From JALZAA01 sp035316005 (GTDB taxonomy: Bacteria; Actinomycetota; Acidimicrobiia; IMCC26256; JACDBD01): 14,711 bases of DNA. Shown in pieces: positions 1 through 7,621 of the stretch. Below the pieces are notes generated by a model. The model saw nothing but the letters and a program-made list of their open reading frames with translations, was not told where the DNA came from and did not search any database. Both the position numbers and the translations under genes were made by a program. Positions within the stretch are counted from its first letter, which is position 1. Each line of letters opens with the position of its first letter. The stretch lies in NCBI GenBank assembly GCA_035316005.1, contig DATFXK010000266.1, positions 1 to 14,711 of the forward strand, given 5' to 3'.

Positions 1-19
1 TCCGCCTTACGGGCGAAGG

Positions 20-31
20 CTAGGATAGAAC
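20..31 (+). promoter_or_regulatory. possible -10 region upstream of hyuB
   Basis: The bases CTAGGATAGAAC contain two overlapping TAnnnT/TAGAAC-like -10 hexamers (21-26 and 26-31), about 60 bases before the hyuB start. A -35 box at normal spacing would lie at or beyond the window edge, so it cannot be judged. Similar CTAG-containing elements occur before the MoxR and amidohydrolase genes. This is a pattern match only. Confidence 0.25.
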
Positions 32-91
32 TGACGTGGGTGTCAGATTCCTCGTCATCCGTGCGGAGCCGGCCACGAGGGGGACGGAGCC

Positions 92-1909
92 ATGAACGTC
101 GATCTGGTCCAGCTCGCCGGCCACCGGGGTCGTCTCCACGATCGCCCGACCGTCGACCAGGTGACGGCCGAGGTCATCCGGGGCGCGATGGAGACCATCT
201 GCTTCGAGATGGCCACCTACGTGTCGCGCACGGCGACGACGCCCATCCTCAACCAGAGCAACGAGCGCAACGCGACGATCCTCGACGCCAAGGGCCGTCT
301 CGCCGCGCTGTCGGTCGGCATCCCGCAGTTCATGCTCACCTCGACGCTGCCCGTGCGCTTCGCGCTCGAATACCTCGGCGTCGACGAGTTCCGCGAGGGC
401 GACGTGTTCGCGGCAAACGACCCATACCACGGCGGCGGTCACCTCCCCGACTACAACGTGTTCGCTCCCGTCTTCGGCACCGACCCCAACACCGGCGATC
501 GGCGCATGGTGCTGATCGCCAGCATCCAGTGCCACCACGGCGACACCGGCGGCAACGTGCCCGGCGGCTACAACGTCACCGCCAACGACATCTGGGGCGA
601 AGGGGCGCGCTGGCCGGGCGTGAAGGTGATCGACCGCGGCGTCGAGCGACGTGACGTGCTCTACGCGATGGCGGCGAACAACCGCCTCCCCGACTACATC
701 GGCGACCTGCGGGCGCAGATCGGCGCCGCCCAGCTCGCGGCCGACCGCCTCGGCGACATCATCGCCCGTTCCGGCGTCGACACCGTCGAGCAGTCGGTCG
801 ACTTCATGATCGACTACGCGGCGCGTCGCTTCCGCGAAGAGGTCGCGGCGTGGCCGGACGGCGTGTACGAGGCCGACGCGTACGTCGACCACGATCCGCT
901 CGGCAACCCCGACATCAAGCTCCACGTGAAGATCACCGTCGACGGCGACGACCTGAAGATCGACTACACGGGCAGCGACACCCGCCAGGAGATCCAGGCG
1001 TGGTCGACGTTCGGCAACACGCGCGGCTACACGGTCGGGCAGATCGCCTCGATGATGGACCCGGAGATCCCGAAGAACGAGGGGTTCTTCGACCAGATCA
1101 GGCTGGTCGTGCCGCAGGGCTGCGTGCTCAACCCGCATCCGAGCAAGCCCGTGAGCGCGGGCACGCACCACCCGGGCGCCGACGTCGGCGAGGTCATCGC
1201 GGTCGCGATGCAGCACGTGCTGCCGGACAAGGCCGTCCCGCAGACGTACAAGACCGGGATCCCGACGATCATCGTCGGCGTCGACCCGCGCACGCGCCAG
1301 TCGTTCACCGACCACTCGGCCGAGGTGTACGCCGGCTGGTGCAACGCCGGGAAGGGCATGGACGCCTGGGGCGCGCAGAACGCGTCGTTCGGCAACCTCT
1401 GGAAGGCGACGGCCGAGATCAACGAGAGCCTGTACCCGCACGTGCAATGGAGCCGCGACTACCGCACAGACTCCGGCGGGCCGGGCCAGTGGCGGGGCCT
1501 GTGCGGGAGCCACTACGAGAAGGAGGTGCTCGTCGACGCCAAGGTCTACACGTACGTGGTCGGCATGAAGTATCCGATGCCGGGCATCTGCGGAGGCAAG
1601 CCGGGCGCGCCGAACAAGATGGTGATCCGTTACGACTCCGAGGACCCGTTCGTCGTGCAGCACACCGCCGAATGGGTGCCGATCTCGGCGGCGCAGCGGA
1701 TCATGTACGACTACGGCGGCGGCGGTGGCTGGGGCGACCCGCTCGACCGTGACCCGCAGGCGGTCCTCGACGACGTGCTCGACGAGTACGTCAGCGTCGA
1801 GGCTGCCGGGCGCGACTACGGCGTCATCCTCAGCGGCTCCCTCGAGGACCTCACCCTCGCCATCGACGAGGAGGCGACGGCCGCCCTTCGCGCGCAGCGC
1901 CGGGGCTGA
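92..1909 (+). CDS. hyuB: hydantoinase B/oxoprolinase family protein (HyuB)
   Basis: 605 aa, a normal length for the HyuB family (N-methylhydantoinase B, 5-oxoprolinase C-terminal part, acetone/acetophenone carboxylase subunits). Visible family marks are the NDPYHGGGHLPDY block (residues 109-121), typical of the metal-binding half, and the C-terminal glycine run GGGGGWGDP (542-550) followed by a DP.AV..D...EYVS tail. The first 25 or so residues extend beyond the usual 'TVDQVTAEVIRGAMET' opening. The ATG at 92 was chosen because a GAGGGGGACGGAG purine tract lies just upstream. Family members act with HyuA in ATP-dependent ring opening of hydantoins or 5-oxoproline, or in ATP-dependent carboxylation of ketones. 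hyuA starts one base after the stop, so the two are almost certainly cotranscribed and form a complex. I cannot say which substrate is used. No signal peptide; a cytoplasmic enzyme is expected. Confidence 0.93.
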   Translation: MNVDLVQLAGHRGRLHDRPTVDQVTAEVIRGAMETICFEMATYVSRTATTPILNQSNERNATILDAKGRLAALSVGIPQFMLTSTLPVRFALEYLGVDEFREGDVFAANDPYHGGGHLPDYNVFAPVFGTDPNTGDRRMVLIASIQCHHGDTGGNVPGGYNVTANDIWGEGARWPGVKVIDRGVERRDVLYAMAANNRLPDYIGDLRAQIGAAQLAADRLGDIIARSGVDTVEQSVDFMIDYAARRFREEVAAWPDGVYEADAYVDHDPLGNPDIKLHVKITVDGDDLKIDYTGSDTRQEIQAWSTFGNTRGYTVGQIASMMDPEIPKNEGFFDQIRLVVPQGCVLNPHPSKPVSAGTHHPGADVGEVIAVAMQHVLPDKAVPQTYKTGIPTIIVGVDPRTRQSFTDHSAEVYAGWCNAGKGMDAWGAQNASFGNLWKATAEINESLYPHVQWSRDYRTDSGGPGQWRGLCGSHYEKEVLVDAKVYTYVVGMKYPMPGICGGKPGAPNKMVIRYDSEDPFVVQHTAEWVPISAAQRIMYDYGGGGGWGDPLDRDPQAVLDDVLDEYVSVEAAGRDYGVILSGSLEDLTLAIDEEATAALRAQRRG

Positions 1910-1910
1910 C

Positions 1911-3989
1911 ATGGGCTACCGGGTGGGAGTGGACGTCGGGGGGACGTTCACCGACCTCATCTGCGTGACACCCGACGGCGACGTCGTGCTCGACAAGACG
2001 CCGACCACTCCCGAGGACCAGTCCGTCGGCGTGATGAACGGCCTCCAGGAGCTCGCCGACCGGTTCGACCGCCCGCTGTCGGACTTCTGCGCCGAGATCG
2101 ACATCCTGGTCCACGGCACGACGACGGCCGACAACACGATGATCGAGATGAACGGCGCGCCGACCGGCCTGCTCGTCACCGAGGGGCATCGCGACGAGAT
2201 CGAGATGCGCCGGGTGCACAAAGAGCAGATCTGGGACCCGACCTACCCGGCGCCCCCGCCCATCGCCCGCAGGCGGGCGCGCATCCCCGTCCCGGAGCGC
2301 ATGAACTTCCGGGGCGAGGTGCTCACGCCGCTCGACGAGGACGCGGTGCGCCGCGGCGTGCGGCGACTGAAGCAGCTCGGTGTCCGCTCCGTTGCGGTGA
2401 TGTTCCTGTTCAGCTTCGTGAACCCCGAGCACGAGCGCCGCGCCGCCGAGATCATCAGGGAGGAGTTCCCCGACGTCGACCATGTGTCGCTCTCGCACGA
2501 GGTCATGGCGCGCGGGCCGGAGTTCGAGCGCGTCTCGACCACGCTCGTGAACGCGTACGTCGCGCCGAGGATCGCTGCGTACGTCGGGCGTCTGCAGGAG
2601 AAGCTCCGCGCCGCCGGGTACGGCGGACCCCTCTTGATCATGCAGTCGACCGGCGGCGTCATGCCCCCCGACTACGTCGCCCGGCGGGCGGTGTCCGTGC
2701 TCGCGTCCGGGCCCACCGGAGGGGTAATGGGCGCGGCGATGGCGGCGGGCAAGACGGGCGTCGACGACTTCATCGCCGTCGACATGGGCGGCACCAGCTT
2801 CGACGTGTGCCTCGTGCGCGACGGCCGGCCCGAGATCAAGACCGACTGGAACTGGCGCTATCGCTACTACATCGGCATGCCCATGGTCGACGTGCAGAGC
2901 GTGGGCGCCGGCGGCGGATCGATCGCACGGGTGCGCCAGGGCGCGCTGCTGGTCGGGCCCGAGAGCGCGGGCTCGGCGCCGGGCCCTGCGTGCTACGGGC
3001 GGGGTGGCACGCAGCCGACGGTCACCGACGCCGACGCCGTGCTCGGCTACCTGCCCCTCGAGGGCTTTGCGGGCGGCCGCATGACGCTCGACCTCGACGG
3101 CGCCCGGGACGCCATCCGGCGCGACGTCGCCGAGCCGCTGGGCCTCGACGTGGTCGAAGCGGCGTGGGGGATCGAGCGCATCGTCAACGCCAACATGGCG
3201 AACGCGACGCGGCGCGTGCTGGCGTCGCACGGCGCCGACGCCCGCGAGCTGGCGCTGATCGCTTACGGCGGCAACGGCGCCGTCCACGGGTGGGCGATCG
3301 CCACGGAGCTCGGCATCGACCGCATCCTCGTCCCGAAGACCGCACCCGCGTTCTCGGCGCTCGGTGTGCTCGTCGCCGATTACGTCGTCGACCTTCTCCG
3401 GGCGTACGTCGTCCCGCTGTCGCAAGTCGACCTGGCGCGGGTGCACACGCTCATGTCGGAGCTCCGGGACGAAGCGCGCAAGGAGCTCGACCCGACCGGC
3501 CTCGCCGCGCCGGAGGTCGACGTCGGACTCTTCGCGCAGATGTGCTACCCGGGCCAGAACTTCGACATGAGTGTCCCCGTCCCCGAGGGCGACGCCCTCG
3601 ACGAACCGGGGCTCCTCGACCTGACCGAGCGGTTCCACGACCAGCACGAAGCCGACCGGGGCTTCTGCTTCCGGAACCAGCAGCCGTTGCTGCGCGGTGT
3701 GCGGCTCGTCGCGCGCGGCAACACGCCCAAGCCGGAGCGCTTCGCTCCGCTGGGCACGGTGCAGGAGGCGAAGGCGGCGCGGCGGAGCGTCCGGCGCGTG
3801 TACTTCGGGCCCGAGTTCATGGGATCGGGGTTCGTCGACGCGCCCGTGTACGACGGCTCGGTCCTCGGCCCCGGTGTCGAGGTGCAGGGACCTGCGCTCG
3901 TCGAGGAGCCGTTCACTGTGGTCGTGCTTCCACCGGGCGCGACCGCTCGCCTCGACGGGCTCGGCAACTACGAGCTCAGAGTCTCGTAG
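1911..3989 (+). CDS. hyuA: hydantoinase A/oxoprolinase family protein (HyuA)
   Basis: 692 aa from the ATG at 1911, the usual length for HyuA. An upstream in-frame extension to 1725 lies within hyuB and is rejected, because the protein opens immediately with the conserved nucleotide-binding motif DVGGTFTD (residues 8-15). A second actin-like phosphate-binding motif, DMGGTSFDV, is at 291-299. Other family marks are HGTTTADNTMIE near 68-79, the SGPTGGVMGA segment, GAGGGSIA, GPACYGRGG and the C-terminal PPGATARLD. The family uses ATP to activate a cyclic amide (hydantoin, 5-oxoproline) or a ketone/bicarbonate pair, working with HyuB. The hyuB-hyuA gene order and one-base gap fit a two-subunit enzyme. 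I see no gamma-like third subunit of the acetone carboxylase type nearby: the next gene lacks the Cys pairs expected of one. Substrate unknown. Confidence 0.94.
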   Translation: MGYRVGVDVGGTFTDLICVTPDGDVVLDKTPTTPEDQSVGVMNGLQELADRFDRPLSDFCAEIDILVHGTTTADNTMIEMNGAPTGLLVTEGHRDEIEMRRVHKEQIWDPTYPAPPPIARRRARIPVPERMNFRGEVLTPLDEDAVRRGVRRLKQLGVRSVAVMFLFSFVNPEHERRAAEIIREEFPDVDHVSLSHEVMARGPEFERVSTTLVNAYVAPRIAAYVGRLQEKLRAAGYGGPLLIMQSTGGVMPPDYVARRAVSVLASGPTGGVMGAAMAAGKTGVDDFIAVDMGGTSFDVCLVRDGRPEIKTDWNWRYRYYIGMPMVDVQSVGAGGGSIARVRQGALLVGPESAGSAPGPACYGRGGTQPTVTDADAVLGYLPLEGFAGGRMTLDLDGARDAIRRDVAEPLGLDVVEAAWGIERIVNANMANATRRVLASHGADARELALIAYGGNGAVHGWAIATELGIDRILVPKTAPAFSALGVLVADYVVDLLRAYVVPLSQVDLARVHTLMSELRDEARKELDPTGLAAPEVDVGLFAQMCYPGQNFDMSVPVPEGDALDEPGLLDLTERFHDQHEADRGFCFRNQQPLLRGVRLVARGNTPKPERFAPLGTVQEAKAARRSVRRVYFGPEFMGSGFVDAPVYDGSVLGPGVEVQGPALVEEPFTVVVLPPGATARLDGLGNYELRVS

Positions 3990-4001
3990 ACCTCCGAGTG
4001 C

Positions 4002-4568
4002 GTGCCCGTCTACTTCGATCCTGAGTCGTACGAGGTCGTCGAAGCCGCGTGCGACCGGCTGATCCCCGCCACCGCCGGACATCCCGGCGCCACCGCCCTC
4101 GGCGTCGCCGACTACGTCGACGGGCTCCTCGGCGCGTTCCTCGCCGACCCGCCGCGCGTCTGGGCGGGCGGGCCCTTCTCGGGCCGCCACGGCGGCGACG
4201 CGTCGTTCGAGCAGTTCCTGCCGCTCTCACGGCTCGAGGAGCTCGCCTGGCGAACCCGCATCGAAGGCTCGCTGGGCATCGCCGAGCGCGAGTTCAACGG
4301 ACCGGTGGACGGCTGGCAGCGGGAGTACCGGGACGGCATCGCCGCGCTCGGAGCCGACTTCGTCGGGCTCCCGCCGGACGAGCAGGACGCGCGCCTCGAC
4401 GCCGTGCCCGAGTTCAAGCAGCTGCTGTACGGGCACGCGTGCGAAGGCGCGTACGGGGCACCCGAGTACGGCGGCAACCGTGACCAGGCGGGGTGGGAAG
4501 CGATCGGCTTCCCGGGGGACGTGCAGCCGCGCGGGTACACCGATGAAGAGGTCGCCGGCCGTGACTGA
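4002..4568 (+). CDS. gluconate 2-dehydrogenase subunit 3-like small subunit
   Basis: 188 aa from a GTG start at 4002, 12 bases after hyuA, with no strong ribosome binding site. Translational coupling to hyuA is therefore likely. The N-terminal CDRLIPATAGHPGATALGV (residues 18-35) with the following YVDGLL, and the C-terminal EGAYGAPEYGGNRDQAGWEA (148-167) with GFPG, match the gluconate 2-dehydrogenase subunit 3 family. That family is the small partner of membrane or periplasmic FAD (GMC) dehydrogenases. Many relatives carry a Tat signal peptide; none is visible here, and there are no membrane segments. The following GMC gene overlaps it by 8 bases, which supports a two-subunit flavoprotein. 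No cytochrome c subunit is encoded in the window, so the electron acceptor is unknown. Family assignment is good; the role is inferred from the partner. Confidence 0.85.
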   Translation: MPVYFDPESYEVVEAACDRLIPATAGHPGATALGVADYVDGLLGAFLADPPRVWAGGPFSGRHGGDASFEQFLPLSRLEELAWRTRIEGSLGIAEREFNGPVDGWQREYRDGIAALGADFVGLPPDEQDARLDAVPEFKQLLYGHACEGAYGAPEYGGNRDQAGWEAIGFPGDVQPRGYTDEEVAGRD

Positions 4569-6243
4569 CCGCGACTGCGACGCGGTCGTCATCGGCAGCG
4601 GGCCCGGGGGCGCCACCGCCGCCGACGTCCTGACGGCGGCGGGCTGGTCGGTGATCGTGCTCGAGAAGGGCCGCAACCACCTCCTCGACCTCGAGCCCCC
4701 CTTCGCGCCATCGGGCGAGATCAGCAACGACGAGCTCAAGTTCCTGCAGCGCCACTTCCTCGGCCCCGACCCGCTGCTCGAGCCGCGCGCGTTCCGGCGT
4801 TCGCCCGAGGAGGGCGACCGCATCTTCACCGGCGACGTGAACAACCTGCCGTCGACGGTCGGTGGCGGCGGCTTCCACGCCGACGGCAAGCTGCCGCGCT
4901 TTCGTGAGGTCGACTTCCGCGCCCGGTCCGAGCTCGGGCCGATCGAGGGCGCCGACGTCGTCGACTGGCCGCTCGACTACGACGAGCTCGAGCCGTACTA
5001 CGCCGACGCCGAGCGCATCGTCGGCGTCGCCGGCGACCACACCGCCAACCCGTTCGCCGCGCCCCGCTCCGGTCCGTACCCGATGCCGCCGGGCCCCGAC
5101 ATGTTCTGCGCCGTCCTCACGAGCCAGGCCGCGACACGACTCGGCTACCACCCGTACCGGGCGCCCACCGGGGTCAACAGCGTCGAATACGACGGCCGTC
5201 CGGCCTGCAACAACTGCGGCTTCTGCGGGTTCTTCGGGTGCCCGATCGACGCCAAGGGCGACCCGGTGGCGTCGCTCCGCCGCGCCCTCGGGACGGGAAG
5301 GTGCGAGATCCGACCCGAGTCCTTCGCGCGCGCGGTGGTGCTCGACGGCGGCGGTCGCCAGGCGCGCGGCGTCCGCTACCTCGACGCCGCACTCGACGAG
5401 CACGAGGTGAGCGCCCGCTTCGTCGTGCTCGCCGGGGGCGCGTTCGAGACGCCCCGGCTCCTGCTGCGCAGCGGCATCGGGAACGCCGACGTCGTCGGGC
5501 GCTTCCTGATGTTCCACTTCCAGACGCTGGTGCTCGGTATCTTCCCGTTCCGGTTGCACGCGCACCGAGGGCGGGCCGTGACGCACCTGATGGACGACCC
5601 GATGGTCCCGGACGCGGCCGCGTCCGTCGCCGCCAAGCAGGCCGATCTCCCCTACTTCCGGGGCGGGATCGTCGAGCACGGCGGCGCCGGTCAGCCGATC
5701 ATGGAGGCGGTCCACCTGCCGCCGGGTGAGTTGCATTCGCAGCTCATGATCGAGTCGACGACGCGCGACTGCATGGCCGTGTTCACGATGCAGGGCGAGG
5801 ACCTCCCCCAGGCGACGAACCGGGTCGATTTCGATCCCCGTCTGCGCGACGTGTGGGGGACGCCGGCCGGCCGCGTCACGTACTCACCGCACCGGCACGA
5901 GGTCGCGTGCGCGGACCATTGGGCACCTCGCTTCGAGGACGTCATGCGCGACGCCGGCGCCCACACCGCGTTCTGGGTCACGTCGCCGCCCCGGCCCGGC
6001 AGCGAGTTCGACGCCATGAACCCGACCCCGATCTCGCGTCATGTCATGGGCACGGCGCGCATGGGCGACGACGCCCGCACGAGCGTCTTCGACGGCTGGC
6101 AACGCCTGCACAGCGTCGACAACGTCCTGTGCACCGACTCCTCGGTGTTCCCGACGTCGACCGGCTACGGCCCGACGCTGACGATCGTCGCACTCGCTCT
6201 CCGTGCCTGCCGCGCCCTCGCAGGAGTCGCGCCCCGGGCGTAG
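4561..6243 (+). CDS. GMC-family FAD-dependent oxidoreductase with Cys cluster
   Basis: 560 aa from the GTG at 4561, chosen because AAGAGGT (4546-4552) sits about 8 bases upstream and the FAD-binding strand follows at once. An ATG at 4543 and a GTG at 4480 are alternatives. Features in order: Rossmann motif GSGPGG (residues 12-17) with acidic end E35 of the second strand; glycine run GGGGFH (101-106); C216-x2-C219-x2-C222-x4-C227 followed by PIDAKG, resembling the Cys-rich segment of many GMC dehydrogenases (some relatives bind an Fe-S cluster); and a C-terminal GMC domain with HVMGTARMG (active-site H494) and TDSSVFPTSTGYGPTLTI. The second conserved active-site residue, normally Asn or His just before Pro-Thr, is Gly537 here. 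The enzyme likely oxidises an alcohol or sugar-like substrate to a ketone or aldehyde and passes electrons onward with the small subunit. Substrate unknown. Confidence 0.9.
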   Translation: MTDRDCDAVVIGSGPGGATAADVLTAAGWSVIVLEKGRNHLLDLEPPFAPSGEISNDELKFLQRHFLGPDPLLEPRAFRRSPEEGDRIFTGDVNNLPSTVGGGGFHADGKLPRFREVDFRARSELGPIEGADVVDWPLDYDELEPYYADAERIVGVAGDHTANPFAAPRSGPYPMPPGPDMFCAVLTSQAATRLGYHPYRAPTGVNSVEYDGRPACNNCGFCGFFGCPIDAKGDPVASLRRALGTGRCEIRPESFARAVVLDGGGRQARGVRYLDAALDEHEVSARFVVLAGGAFETPRLLLRSGIGNADVVGRFLMFHFQTLVLGIFPFRLHAHRGRAVTHLMDDPMVPDAAASVAAKQADLPYFRGGIVEHGGAGQPIMEAVHLPPGELHSQLMIESTTRDCMAVFTMQGEDLPQATNRVDFDPRLRDVWGTPAGRVTYSPHRHEVACADHWAPRFEDVMRDAGAHTAFWVTSPPRPGSEFDAMNPTPISRHVMGTARMGDDARTSVFDGWQRLHSVDNVLCTDSSVFPTSTGYGPTLTIVALALRACRALAGVAPRA

Positions 6244-6270
6244 CGCGGCACGCGGTGGCAGGCTGGGCCC

Positions 6271-6645
6271 GTGGTCACACTGGTCTTCGTCCTCCACCGC
6301 CGGCCCGGGCTGGCCGAAGAGGAGTTCCACCGCTACTGGCGCGAGCAACACGCCCCGTTGGTGCGAAAGCACGCCGATGCGCTCGGCATCCGTCGCTACT
6401 CGCAGATGCACACCCTCGACACCCCCTTCACCGAAGCGATCCGCTCATCACGGGAGTGCGAGACGTCCGACTACGACGGCGTCGCGCTCGTCTGGTTCGA
6501 CAGCCTCGACGCGCTCGGTGCCGCCGCGACTACGCCCGAGGGACAGGCTGCGGGTGCGGCGCTGCTCGAGGACGAGCAGCGCTTCCTCGATCTCGAGCGG
6601 TGCCTGATCTGGCTCACCGAAGACCATCCCGTCGTGGAGGCGTGA
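6271..6645 (+). CDS. EthD domain-containing protein
   Basis: 124 aa from a GTG at 6271, 27 bases after the GMC gene. The opening LVFVLHRRPGLAEEEFHRYW (residues 4-23) followed by REQHAPLVRKHADALGIRRY is the classic EthD / dimeric alpha-beta barrel pattern, with the H-x-P-L segment. These small ferredoxin-fold proteins are found in degradation operons for ethers, hydrocarbons and aromatics. Some have ring-cleavage, lactonase or cyclase-like roles, but most have no proven activity. Its placement between an alcohol oxidoreductase and a crotonase supports a catabolic accessory role. The downstream gene starts 3 bases after its stop. Confidence 0.85.
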   Translation: MVTLVFVLHRRPGLAEEEFHRYWREQHAPLVRKHADALGIRRYSQMHTLDTPFTEAIRSSRECETSDYDGVALVWFDSLDALGAAATTPEGQAAGAALLEDEQRFLDLERCLIWLTEDHPVVEA

Positions 6646-6648
6646 GAC

Positions 6649-7494
6649 ATGGCGACACGAGAGCGCGAGGGTCTGCACGTCGACGTCGACGACGGCGTTG
6701 CGTTCGTCACCCTCGACCATCCGCCCGTCAACCTGTTCGACGCCGTGCTCATCGGCTCCCTCTGGGAGCTCGCCGGCGAGCTGGCCGACGACGACGGCGT
6801 GCGGGCGATCGTGGTCCGCAGCGCCGACCCCGAGTTCTTCATCGCGCACGCCGACCTCGCGCTCATCCAGGCGCTCCCTCGCGACCGGCGCGAGCGCCCC
6901 GAGCAGCTGGAGTTCATCCACGTGTTCATGGAGCGGTGGCGGACGCTGCCGCAGGTGACGATCGCGCAGCTCGAGGGTCGGGCCCGCGGCGGCGGCAGCG
7001 AGTTCGCGCTCTCGCTCGACCTGCGGTTCGGCGCCGTGGGGCGGGCGATCCTCGGTCAGCCCGAGGTGGCGGTGGGCATCCTCCCGGGCGGGAGCGGCAC
7101 GCAACGGCTCCCGCGCCTCGTCGGACGCGCCCGCGCGCTCGAGGTCGTCCTGGGCTGCGAGGACTTCGACGCCGAGCTCGCCGAGCGGTACGGCTACATC
7201 AACCGGGCCCTGCCGGCGGACGAGCTCGGGCCGTTCGTCGATCGGCTCGCACGCCGGATCGCCGCCTTCCCGGCCCCTGCCGTCCGCCTGGCGAAGCGGG
7301 CGGTCGACGCCGCCGGCGGGTCACTCCACGACGGCCTCCTCGAGGAGGCGCATTGCTTCAACCTCACGCTCGCCGACCCGGAGCTCGACGCGCGCATGGA
7401 GGGGGCGCTGGCGGCGGGAGCGCAGACCCGTGGAGGGGAGATGGATCTTCCGGGGCTGATCGCACGGTCCTCGCGGCCGGGTTCGGCGGGCTGA
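6649..7494 (+). CDS. enoyl-CoA hydratase/isomerase (crotonase) family protein
   Basis: 281 aa. The ATG at 6649 is preceded by GGAGG at 6636-6640, 8 bases away and inside the end of the EthD gene. Crotonase marks: HPPVNLFDA (residues 24-32), the oxyanion-hole loop EFFIAHADLAL (62-72), RARGGGSEFALSLDL (111-125) and GQPEVAVGILPGGSGTQRLP (136-155). Both glutamates equivalent to the catalytic pair of classical enoyl-CoA hydratase appear present (E118 in GGGSE, E139 in QPE), so hydratase chemistry is possible. Isomerase, dehydratase or C-C hydrolase activity cannot be excluded in this superfamily. It is the last gene of the run from hyuB; a 127-base gap follows before the next operon. It probably handles a CoA-linked intermediate of the same pathway, although no acyl-CoA ligase or transferase is present. 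Confidence 0.9.
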   Translation: MATREREGLHVDVDDGVAFVTLDHPPVNLFDAVLIGSLWELAGELADDDGVRAIVVRSADPEFFIAHADLALIQALPRDRRERPEQLEFIHVFMERWRTLPQVTIAQLEGRARGGGSEFALSLDLRFGAVGRAILGQPEVAVGILPGGSGTQRLPRLVGRARALEVVLGCEDFDAELAERYGYINRALPADELGPFVDRLARRIAAFPAPAVRLAKRAVDAAGGSLHDGLLEEAHCFNLTLADPELDARMEGALAAGAQTRGGEMDLPGLIARSSRPGSAG

Positions 7495-7621
7495 CGCCCT
7501 TCGTTCCCCCGCCGGCCGGGGCGCCGATACACCTCCCGGCGGCGTCTCCGCTAGAACGAGGAGGGTTCCAAGGCCGCTGTGTTCGAGTCTCACGGCGCGC
7601 ACGCGATCCGGGGAGGTCCAG
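7495..7621 (+). promoter_or_regulatory. intergenic region with possible promoter for the MoxR operon
   Basis: This is the largest gene-free gap on the + strand. It holds a -10-like TAGAAC (7552-7557, within CTAGAAC) about 65 bases before the MoxR start, with no good TTGACA-like -35. A strong ribosome binding site, GGGGAGGT (7610-7617), lies 4 bases before the ATG. A short CCCCG/CGGGG inverted repeat with a 5-base loop (7507-7521) has no T tract and is too weak to call a terminator. The break in spacing suggests a new transcription unit starts here. Confidence 0.3.

Noticed and set aside
1725..1910. Upstream extension of hyuA into hyuB
   Set aside because: The extra residues are out-of-frame hyuB sequence. 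The conserved DVGGTFTD motif begins 8 residues after the ATG at 1911.
20..4190. Very long open frames on the minus strand opposite hyuB and hyuA (630 and 779 codons)
   Set aside because: They are antisense shadows caused by high GC at third positions. Their translations are low-complexity Arg/Val/Asp/Ala strings with no family motif, while the + strand genes have full motifs.
4480..4560. Earlier GTG (4480) or ATG (4543) start for the GMC gene
   Set aside because: The extra residues are Arg/Ser-rich with no signal-peptide character. The GTG at 4561 has a well-spaced AAGAGGT site and leads straight into the FAD-binding strand.
4002..4568. Small gene after hyuA as an acetone carboxylase gamma subunit
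   Set aside because: It lacks paired zinc-type Cys motifs and instead has the LIP..PGA..GV and YGGN..GW..IGFPG patterns of gluconate 2-dehydrogenase subunit 3.
7507..7521. GC-rich inverted repeat after the crotonase gene as a terminator
   Set aside because: The stem is only 5 base pairs with no following T tract; repeats like this are expected by chance at this GC content.
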